The position numbers were made by a program, and so were the translations under genes. The notes under the pieces were generated by a model. It saw only the letters and a list, made by a program, of their open reading frames with translations. It did no database searches and was not told where the DNA came from. Below are positions 34,490-44,428 of a DNA stretch of 64,000 bases, one piece after another. The stretch is taken from contig NW_005199601.1 of NCBI RefSeq assembly GCF_000372725.1, forward strand, positions 715,788 through 779,787, read 5' to 3'. Source of the DNA: Emiliania huxleyi CCMP1516 (Eukaryota; Haptophyta; Isochrysidales; Noelaerhabdaceae). The stretch's first letter is position 1; each line of letters opens with the position of its first letter.

Positions 34490-35475
34490 TCAGCGCAGCT
34501 CGATGCCGCGCTCCTCGCACACGGCCACCAGCTCTGGCGGCTTGTTCGTGCTGCCCACCCAGAGCATCTGCACGCGAGGGGAGGCGCGATGGGCATTCGG
34601 CGGGGGAGGGGCGTGTGGCGAGGGGTGGCGTCTCGCGCCTTCAAGCTCGGGGCGGCCCCCTTCACGAACCAGCCATCCTTGAGGGCGGCGGCCAGCGCCT
34701 TGAAGCCCTCGTCGCCAATCTTGTTGCCGCTGAGCTGGAGCACCTTGAGCCGCGGCGCTGCCCCGCTCGCAAGGACCTCCGCCACAGCTGCGCCGCCTCT
34801 GCGTCGCCCCAGCCGAGGCCGCCGTAGTTCAGACTGGTCGCCTCGCCAAACTGCTCCTGGAAGGCGGCCTCGTACAGCCGCTTCACGAGCGGCTTGTCGT
34901 CCTTGCCGTTGGTGAAGCTCTTCGTCTCCAGCTCCGCCGCGATGGAACGCAGACGGCAGCAGCGGAGGGCGCCGGCCACCGTCCTGGATGCAGTCGAGGA
35001 TGAATCTGTCGCGGTCGTACTCCTCGCCGTCGCGCATCTTGCCGAGGTCGAGCGAGAGGACGCTGGACTTGGTGAGGCTGGCCCAGCTCTGCTCAGTGAA
35101 GCACCAGCCGCGGTCAAAGTACGCAGCCACGTTGGTGCCCTCGGCCTGGTCCTCCGCCTTGTGGCCGTCCGGGAAGGAGGTCAGCCGCAGCACCCAAGTG
35201 CGCGGGTGGGAGTAGAGCGTGCCGAGGCAGCGCAGCCCCTGCTTGAAGAGCGCGTTCTGCTCGTCGGTGCGCATGCCGTTGGGGGGGTCGGGGTGCTGGT
35301 GCAGCGAACCGAAGTCCCAAAAGACGCCGAGCCGCGGGATGAGGTCGGGACGGCTGAGCAGGGCCTTGAGCGCCCTCGCGACGCGGGCGAGGTTGGCTCC
35401 GCGCGGGTCGGGGTGGTCCTTGGTCAGCCACGGGTAGGAGAGCGCTCCGACGGGAAGGCAGCCACGTAACACCAT
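34490..35475 (-). pseudogene. LRR protein with an N-terminal VFWDFGSL/RGWC..E domain, two frame breaks
   Basis: From the ATG at 35475: MVLRGCLPVGALSYPWLTKD, then LGVFWDFGSLHQHP, WVLRLTSFP, YFDRGWCFTEQSWASLTKSS and VLSLDLGK, followed by SFTNGKDDKPLVKRLYEAAF. I recognise this as a domain that precedes LRRs in a multicopy algal family; its activity is unknown. An LRR segment reads LKVLQLSGNKIGDEGFKALA, and the end is LWVGSTNKPPELVAVCEERG to the stop at 34490. Reading it needs frame changes near 34940 and 34790. A GC-AG intron at 34568-34638 (71 nt) gives the natural last exon. The frame is open upstream to 35583. Either a decaying gene or consensus indels. Confidence 0.6.
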
Positions 35476-36325
35476 CACTCCCTGTGCTCGCCGCCATTGA
35501 TTGATAGGCTGAAGAAGGCGATGGAGGCGCTCAAGAAGGGGTTCGGGTACTACGGACTGATCCTGTATCAAAGGATGCGACAAGTTGTATGGCGATAAAT
35601 CGGAGGGATCCGGAAAGAAGATGACGTGTGTGTGTGCGCCTTGATTGGCATCCGCCGCGTGAACTCCCGTAGAAGCTCGCGAAGAGCGGATTTGGAGCGC
35701 CGCGCCGGACAGCAGTGTTCACCCTCGGTCCAGGTGATAGCCCTGGATGGGCAATGCATTCGCCTACTTGGGCCTCAGATCGCCCGACCGCGTCCCGGTG
35801 CTCTGTGGTCGGATTTGTGACGCCGCCGCACCGCGCCGCGGCCGGGGGCCCTCCGGAGGACGAGGATGGCCGTGACGGACCGGGACGAGCTCTGGGAGGT
35901 TCAGTGTCAGTGAGTATATTGTAGAGGCCACCCATGTGCACAATATCTTGAATGAGAGCTAAGCCAGGGGAGGCGATGCCGGGGCCGTACAGCAGCTTGA
36001 TGGTGCTTCGCCGGCGTAGAAGCGGCCGCGGAGGGCTCCGGGTGTCTGAAAAAGACGGATTTACGTGGGCTGTGGGAGATATACTGTCGACTCAAACGAC
36101 ACTGTGGCGTAATCCTCTCATATATGGCTAAATATTTACCGAGCCGTTTTAAGTTCCACTGCTACGACTGGAGATATATCGAGATTTGGTCCTCAGGACC
36201 CTTATGAAGCAAAAGGGTTAACGTTTGACAACCCTACTCGAGGTCAAGACAACAGTCAGTCTAATTCCATCCTGCGCCGTCTAATTCCCCCTTCCCCCTG
36301 CGCCGTCTCCGCTCTCAGAGCACAC
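35476..36325. other. Intergenic, no gene seen
   Basis: Spacer upstream of the gene at 34490-35475 and downstream of the ADP-ribosyltransferase/LRR gene. No repeat family recognised. Confidence 0.5.
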
Positions 36326-39300
36326 TCACATCCTGAGCTCGAACCCTACCCGCCCGCTCACCGCATCTCGAATCACTCCCTCCCCCTCGTCGCCCAAACC
36401 GTTGGCGCAAAGATCGAGGGTGGTCAGCACCCCGTTGCCGCGCAGCGCCTCGCCGATCGCCGTGGCGCCCTCGTCCCCGATGTGGTTACCGCGGAGGTTG
36501 AGCTCTTTCAGCACCTCGTTGCCCGCAATCAACGACGCGATCACGATGGCTGAGGCGCGTCCGAGGTCGTTGCTCGAGAGGTCGAGGGACTCGACCGGGT
36601 CGGTGCCGCGCAGCTCCGGCAGGTCAAGCTCGTCGCCGTCGAGCTCCAGCTTGGTCAGCACCCCGTTGACGCGCAGAGCGGATGCCAGCGCCTTGGCGCC
36701 CTCGTCGCCGATCTGGTTGTAGTAGAGGTTCAGGTTGGTCAGCACCCCGTTGCCGCGCAGCGCCTCGGCGATCGCAGCGGCGCCCTCGTTGCGGATCTGG
36801 TTTTCGCGGAGGTTGAGGTCGGTCAGCACCGCGTTGACTCGAAGAGCGGATGCCAGCGCCTTGGCGCCCTCGACGCCGATGATGTTGTCGAAGAGGTTCA
36901 GGTTGGTCAGCACCTTGTTATCCTTGAGGGCCTCTGCAAGCGATGTGATGCCAGCGGCCGAGTAGGTACCCCGGCCCGAGTCATCAAGACCGCACAGCCT
37001 GTTGCTGCTAAGGTTCAAACTGGTCAGCACCCCGTTGACGGCGAGCGCCTTGCCGATCGCGACGCCACCCTCGGGGCCGATCTTGTTGTAGTAGAGGTTC
37101 AAGTCGGTCACCACCCCGTTGACGCGCAGAGCGGAGGCCAGCGCCTTGGCGCCCTCGTCGCCGATCTCGTTCCAGCCGAGGTGCAGGTTGGTCAATACCG
37201 CGTTGCCGCGCAGCGCCTCGGCGATCGCGGCGGCGCCCTCGTAGCAGATCTTGTTGTTGCAGAGGTTGAGGTTGGTCACCGCGTTGACGCGAAGAGCGGA
37301 TGCTAGCGCCTTGGCACCCTCGTCGCCGACGTTGTTCTCGCAAAAGACGAGCTCGGTCAGCACCCCGTTGCCGCGCAGCGCCTCGGCGATTGCGGCGGCG
37401 CCCTCGTCGCCCATCTCGTTCGACGTGAGGGAGAGGGATTTCAGCACCTCGTTGCCCCGTAGCGCCTCAGCGATCGCAGCGGCGCCCTCTGAGCCAATCT
37501 CGTTGTAGCCGATCTTGAGAGTTTTCAGCACCCCGTTGACGCGAAGAGCGGATGCTAGCGCCTTGGCGCCCTCGTCGCGGATGTTGCAGGCCTGGAGGTC
37601 CAACTTGGTCAATACCCCGTTGATCTCGAGCGCCTTGGCGATCGCAAGTACGCCCGTCTGCACTACGTCGACCAGCTTCAGGTCGCCGTCAGAGTCCACG
37701 CCCGTGCTCACGACCATCTCGCGCCCCTCGTAGATCACCTTAGCCCCGACCTCCTTGGACTCGCCCTCGACCTCGCTCGCCTTGATCCAGCCGGACTCCC
37801 CGCGGATGTTGTTAAGGGACAGATCGAGTTTGGTCAGGACCGCACTGCCCGACACGTACTCGGCGATCTCTGCGGCGCCAGTTGGGCCGATGCTGCAGCC
37901 AGCCAAGCCCAGCGAGGTGAGCTTGTTGCGCTGCCTCTCGATGCGCACAATGCTGAGGGCCGCCTCCTCGGTGAGGTCGTTCAAGCCCAGATCCAAGGAG
38001 GTCAATACCCCGTTGACGGGCAGAGCGGAGGCCAGTGCCACGGCGCCCGCGTCGTCGATGCCGTTGCGGGCGAGGTTAAGCTCGGTCAGCACCCCGTTGA
38101 CCTCGAGGGCCTTGGCGATCGCGAGTACGCCCGTCTGCACGTCGACCAGCTTCAGGATATCTTCGGAGTTCACGCCCACGCTCACAACCATCTCGCGCCC
38201 CTGGTAGATCACCTTAGCCCCGACCTCCTTGGACTCGCCCTCGACCTCGCTCGCCTGGACCCAGCCGGTCTCGCCGCCGATCTTGTTGTCCGCCAGGTTC
38301 AGGTCGGTCAGCACCACATTGCCCGCAACCAGCGACGCGATCACAATGGCCGAGGCGGGGCCGAGGTGCTTGCCCGAGAGGTCGAGGGATGCCACCGGGT
38401 CGGTGCCGCGCAGCTGTGGCAGGTCGAGCTGGTGGCCGTCGAGGCTGAGTGTTTTCAGCACCCCGTTGCCGCGCAGCGCCTCGGCGATTGCGGCGGCGCC
38501 CTCGGCGCGGATGTTGATGCTGTCGAGCCAGAGGTTGGTGAGCACCCCGTTGCCACGCAGAGCCGCGCCGATCGCCTTTGCGCCCTCGTCGCCGATGTAG
38601 TTGCGGGAGAGATCGAGCGTTTTCAGCACCTCGTTGCCCGCAATCAGCGACGCAATCACGATGGCCGAGGCGGGCCCGAGGCCCTCGTCTGACTCTGAGA
38701 GGTCGAGGGATGTCGCCGGGTCGGTGCCGCGCAACTTTGGCAGGTCGAGCGCGCTGCCGTCGAGGTTAAGCTTGGTCAGCAGCTTGTTGCGCGTAACCAG
38801 CGATCCGATCACGATGGCCGAGGCGGGCCCGAGCCCCTTGCCTGAGAGGTCGAGGGATGTCACCGAGTCGGTGCCGCGCAGGTCAAGCTCGTGGCCGTCG
38901 AGGTTCAGCTTGGTCAGCACCTCATTGACCGAAAGCCCCGCCGCGATGACGGCAGCCGATGCGGGCCCGAGTTTCTCGTTCGATAAGTTGAGCGACAGCA
39001 CCGCCTCGCGCCCGTTGAGCTGCAGCGGGTTGAGCGGCATCGCCCCCTCCTCGCCCATGCTCAGCACGATGAGCGTGCGCGTCGTCCGCACCACGCCGAG
39101 CAGCGCCTCCCGCACGCGACCGCACGCCTTGTCCCAGTCAAGCGTCAGCGACGTCAGCGCCGACGGCTCCGATTCCATCCACGCGACCACTGTTCCCACC
39201 ATCACACCATCGTCGCCAAGGTCGTACCCCGTCAAATCGACACCACTGGCCTGCAGCGGCAATACCGCATCCATCGCCGCGGCAAGCCCGCCGCCGCTGT

Positions 39301-42246
39301 GCTGCATCGTCGCCGCGAGCATCACCAAGCGCTTCACCTTGAGCGCGTCGCCCACCGCCGCTTGGAAGTGCACGTCAGAGTTGTACGCCTCAGCCTCGTC
39401 GCCGAGCGGCGCCTCGAGCCGCTTGTCCGCCGCGCCCCCCGCATCCGCGCATCGATCGAGGCCGAGCCGGATGCGCACTAGTTGCGACGCCTCCTCCGCC
39501 TCCTCCTCCGCCACCCCCCGGCGCACCTCCGCCGCCATCTGCGCGCCCATGTCGGTGAGCAGCTTCTTGCGCTTGCCCGCCACCTGCTCGAGCGTGAGCG
39601 AGGCCATGTTGATGGAGAAGCTGCACTGGACGACGAGCGTGCTGCCCTCCACGCCCGTCGAAAGCACCTGCAGGCCCATGAGCGGCGGCAGCAGCGTCTC
39701 CTTCTCGTGTGGGTACTGCGAGAGCCACGTGATGTCGGCGCCGCGGTCGATCATGCCCATCACGAGCTGGAGCACCGTCGACGCCTTGCCCTCCGCGTAG
39801 TGCACCGCCTGCGCGCGGTCGGTGGTGGTCGACGAGAAGCCGTACTCGACGCCGCCGCGGAAGCCGAGTGCGTCCGGCGTGAAGAAGCCTTCCGGGAGCG
39901 TGGCGCCCGTCCAGCCGCGGAAGAGTGGCGTGATCCTGGTCAGCTTTGACAGCTTGACAATGATCGAGTTGATCGCGTGGATGGTGGTCGAGTACTGGTT
40001 GTGCCACGTCCAGCGCACTGCGCCCGAGGGCTCGCCTTTGCCCGCCGCCGTCGCAGCCCACTCACCGAGGTGAAGCCAGCCGCACTTCTTCTGCAGAAAG
40101 GGCACCTGCTCCATCGAGGCGTACACCAGCAGCACCGCGCCGTCGGCACCGCGCGCTGAGGAGAAGCGGAGGACGCCGTTGTACTTCTCGTACATCGGTC
40201 CCGTGTACAGCCGGCCAGCGATGAGCTCCTCCAACGTGAGCGGCGCCTGCCCCGCCTTCTCGAGCTTCGGGTTCATCTCGTCCGCCATCTTCTTCTCGTA
40301 GACCAAGAGCGGCTCCGGCTTGCGGCACCACTCGCGGTGAGCCGTGCGGAAGTCGCCGCCACGCTCCGCGTAGCGGCCATCCTGGTCCTCGACCGGCGCG
40401 ACGACAAACTCCCACTCGAGCTTGGAGGTCGCGCCCTCGATGCCGTTGGAAGTGGCGAACGGCACGTCCGCGTCCTTCTCTGCGCAGTGCTCCGTCTCCA
40501 TGGCCTTGAAGAGCGAGCTGTCCACCATGAGCGGCGGCCCGATGAGCTTCTCGAGGCCTGCTCACAGGTCAAGGGCCGGGGATCGGCCGGTGAGAGAGCG
40601 CGGGTAGGGTGAAACAACTACTGTCGTGCAGCACGCCTCCGTAGAACTGCTCAAGGCCGCCGAAGCCCATCTCACCCTTGAACGCGTCGCCCTCCGCGGC
40701 GAACTTGGCGTTCAGCGCCGCCCCGGTCGCGGCGCTTTGACCGCGCAGCTTCTCAATGGCGGACCAGAGGGGCGCAGCGAGTCCAGTCAGCTTCACCGCC
40801 TCGAGCTTGCTCTCGAGGTCGGCGAGCGAGAGGCTGAGCACGTACTTAAACGGGTCGGTGCCGGCCGGCTCCTTAAGCGCCTCGGCCACCACCTCGTTGA
40901 GGGCGAGGGAGTCCACCCAGCCGGCGACGCCCCACTCCGAGGCGGGCTGTGCGTCGACCTGATAGGAGGAGAGAGGGAGGGGGTAAGGCGGTGGGGAGGG
41001 TGGCGCGGCGGCGGGAAAAGAGGGAGGCAGACGCGGACGCGGCGGCGGAGGAGAGGGAGGCGGCGGCGGACGCGGCGGCGGTGTGTGGGTGGGGGCGGTG
41101 GCGGTGGCGAAGGCGGCGGTGCGGGGAATGCGTCGGCCTTGCCGTCGCGCGAAGGGGCGGTCGCGCTCGGCGTGCCGACGTTGTGGAGCTGGTCCGTGAG
41201 TGACTGGTTCTCGTCCTTGAGCGACTGGGTCTCGTTTTTGGGCGACTGGTTCTCGCCCTGCTTGAGCGACTGGTTCTCGTCCTTGAGCGACTGGATCTCG
41301 TCCCTGAGCTTGCGCAGCTCCGTCTCGTTGTTCTTGGAGGCGGTGCAGCCCACTTGCGCATCTCCTGCACCGGGGAGAGCGCGACCGTGAGTAGGCATCG
41401 GATGGCGCCAGGGCGCGCGAGAGAGAGCCCTACCAACAGCAGCGGCAGGGGCGGCAACACGGAGCGCGTGGAACGGGGCGGTGGTAGAGGCGGTGCTGGT
41501 GGGTGGCGGGTGGCGAAGGCAGCTGGGGTGACCTGCTGTGTCGTCCTGGGGACCATCCTCTTCCTCTGCGGCCGCGGCCTGGGTCTCCGCGCGTGGCTCG
41601 ACGTCGATGTCGGTCCCACCGCTGCCCGTGAGGGGCGGGTACGGCAGCGACAGTGGCGGGGGCGGTGGGGGCGGCGGGGGCACGCGCACGGCCACCGTCG
41701 CCGCCGCAAACGAGGCCGCCCCCGCCGTCGGCGCCGTGATCACCGGCGCGATCGAAGCCGCCCCCGCATCGAGGTCGTCCTTGAGCGACTGGTTCTCGTC
41801 CTGGAGCGACTGGATCTCGTCCTGCTTGAGCGACTGGATCTCGTCCTTGAGAGACTGGATCTCGTCCTTGAGCGACTGGTTCATCTCCCTGAGCTTGCGC
41901 AGCTCCGTCTCGTTGTTCTCGGCGGTGCAACCCACTTGCGCGTCTGCACCGGGGAGAGCGCGACCGTGAGTAGGCATCGGATGGCGCCAGGGCGCGCGAG
42001 AGAGAGCCCTACCAACAGCAGCGGCAGGGGCGGCAACACGGAGCGCGTGGAACGAGGCAGTGGTAGAGGCGGTGCTGGCGCATGGCGGGTGGCGAAGGCA
42101 GCTGGATGACCTGCTGTGTCGTCCTGGCGACCATCCTCTTCCTCTGCGGCCGCGGCGGAGAGATCAGCCGCTCTCGCTCCCCGAGGCTTGCCCCAAGCAA
42201 GAGCTCGAGCGAGAACGGAGGTTGCGGTAGCGCCGCTCTTCGGCAT
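36326..42246 (-). CDS. Coiled-coil, ADP-ribosyltransferase-like and LRR fusion protein
   Basis: Five or more exons: 42246-42111, 41943-41533, from 41364, 40958-40637, 40557-36326. Exons 2 and 3 encode glutamine/leucine heptads (SLKDEIQSLKDEIQSLK) and come from a tandem duplication. In the last exon, residues about 200-310 carry ITPLFRGWTG, GFSSTTTDRAQAVHYAEGKA and SQYPHEKETLLPPL. These fit the R, S-T-S and E-x-E positions of arginine-type mono-ADP-ribosyltransferases. About 900 residues of RNase-inhibitor-type LRRs follow (NGVLTNLNLYYNQIGDEGAK), interrupted twice by a related insert (SKEVGAKVIY.GREMVVS). Activity is inferred only from motifs. No signal peptide; probably intracellular. Introns 41944-42110 and 41365-41532 are GT-AG; 40558-40636 is GC-AG. 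Confidence 0.82.
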
Positions 42247-42392
42247 CACGTACTACTCCTTGGTCGTCGGCCTCCACAGAGGTGGCGGCAGCAATGTGCT
42301 CAACAGCGGCTCTGCTCAACAGCGGCTCTGCTCAACAGCGGCTCCCTCACACGCTTGGGCTCCGGCGGCGATCGATGACTGTCACGCTCGAG

Positions 42393-42505
42393 AAGAATTC
42401 TTAAGATACAAGCCTCTCTCACAGCTCGAGAAGAATTTTACGATCAAACTCCCTCGCACGAAACTAGGCACGGGACTGGCGCGCACTGGCACTAACACGG
42501 GTACA
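42393..42505. promoter_or_regulatory. Two AATTCTTCTCGAG motifs and a 35-base dispersed box upstream of the ART/LRR gene
   Basis: On the minus strand AATTCTTCTCGAG occurs at about 42399-42388 and 42437-42425. On the plus strand 42471-42505 is a 35-base sequence beginning CGGGACTGGCGCGCACTGGC that is repeated at 51112-51146 and, inverted, at 57780-57814. A regulatory role is inference. Confidence 0.35.
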
Positions 42506-42949
42506 TCAAGAAGAAAGAGTGTTAGAGTTGTTTGGTATTGCTAAAAATCTCTCTCGCCCCTCCCATTCCCCTGAGTGCGGATACACACACACATGTTAGT
42601 ATCTCCCTCCCTCCGGCGATTATAAAAAAAAATTGCTTTAGCTAAAAGAACGGGCACGCATAGTCTCCCCCCTCCATTCTCTCCCCCTTGGCGCTCCGTG
42701 TAACGCGTACTAGTGTAGGCTAGGTGTGCGGGGCGAATGAGTGATGAAGTTAGTGCCTTGGTGTCCGTCCCCCATAATGGCTTCCCCTGATCTCTCTCAC
42801 TTCTAGGGTACTCCCTCGGGCGTGGGGCTCCCTTATCCCCCCCCTCATCCCTCCCCTTTCTCTCTCCGAGATGACCCGTGCTCTACGTGCCAAGGGTCGG
42901 TCCTCAGGGAGGGGGGATTGGCGATGTGTCATCGTGGGTTGTTTGTCGA

Positions 42950-43945
42950 TGGACGCCCAACAGTTTCGATTTCCCTCCTTAGCGCCCCGGGTAGAGCGTG
43001 GCCTCCCCTGGAGCCTGCCACGCCCGTTCTGTCTAAGCCCAGGGTTCAGCTTTCCAGTTGATCCTTATCGGACTGGTGAGTTCCGTCTAGCTGTCAGTGT
43101 GGCGTCGCAGGGAGTCGTTGGCGGCGGTGCTACACACACACTATGCCTGGATTCGTTTTCTCCAGAGGAGTGTTTTGTTTTGACAAGATTTTATGGGCTA
43201 GCTATCTCGCAGTACATGATGATGATGGGGTCCTGCGGGTGAGGGGTGAGGGGTGAGGGGTGAGGGGTGAGGGGTGAGGGGTGAGGGGTGGGGGGTGAGG
43301 GGTGGGGGGGTGAGGGGTGAGGGGTGAGAGGTGAGGGGTGAGGGAATGAGGGGTGAGGGGTGAGGAGTGAGGGGTGAGGGGTGAGGAGTGAGGGGTGAGG
43401 GGTGAGGAGTGAGGGGTGAGGGGTGAGGGGGTGAGGGGTGGGGGGTGAGGGGTGAATGGTGAGGGGTGAGGAGTGAGGGGTGAGGGGTGAGGGGTGAGGG
43501 GTGAGGGGTCGGGGGTGAGGGGTGAGGGGTGACGCTGAGGGGTGAGGAGTGAGGGGTGAGGATTGAGGGGTGACGGGGTGAGGATGAGAGGGATGGGGGG
43601 TGAGGGAGTGAGGGGTGAGGGGTGAGGGGGTAGGGGGGAGGGGGTGAGGAGAGAGGGGGATGGTGAAGGGTGAGGTGAGGGGTGAGTGGTGAGAGGTGAG
43701 GCAAGGGTTCGGTACTATGTTGGTAGGGGGGTTCGGCTGTTTGTGAGTATGGCATGTGGGTTAGGGGGGGAGGGGAGATGTTCCTGCTTGCTCGCGCCGC
43801 GGGCGGCGCAGACCTCGACGTATTGTTGCACAGAGTCAGAGGGCACTCTGCACAGCCACAGGCGTGATGAGGTGAAGCATTCTTGGCCGAACCGCCCGGG
43901 AGCGCGCGCGGCGAGCCAGCGCGCCTCGCCTGGTGCAGGGTTCGG
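42950..43945 (+). repeat. Dispersed repeat element split by an 8-bp minisatellite
   Basis: 42950-43206 and 43851-43945 together match 16345-16690 in inverted orientation. Between them lie about 640 bases, mostly GAGGGGTG units (about 43222-43690). No gene recognised in 42506-44428 apart from the peptide frame noted for the other copy. Confidence 0.85.
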
Positions 43946-44428
43946 ACAGTTTCGATTTCCCTGCATAGAGTGGGATTTAAGCTTGAAGACACGCTGCTCT
44001 AGCACCATCGAGCGGGGTTGCTGAGATAGAACACGGCTCTGAGATGCGAGAGTGGCCGCGTTGCGCGTTTTGCTTTTGGCCCTCAGCCCACACGGGTGGA
44101 TTTTGGGGCGCTGTGGACCCCCTACGCCCTAGTGGAGGGCGAGGCCAGAGCCGCAGAGGGCCCAGCGACTTGCACTTGGGACACACTTGAGTCCGGATTG
44201 GGAGATGCTACCGGCGATTTTTTGTTTTTTGGCCGCCGTTGCGCGTTGGGCACCAACCACCATGCTTGATGACTCGATTGCGCGGGAGCGAACTCCAAAA
44301 CCTCTCAGCTGAATGGGGGAGTTTATTGGTTCGGGGGGTGTTCGACCGGGCTAATTCCACAACGCTCCGGCGCGCTGTAGTGCCGACTCACGCAGCGTGC
44401 GCCGGAGCCGGAGCCGCGCCTCCCTCCC

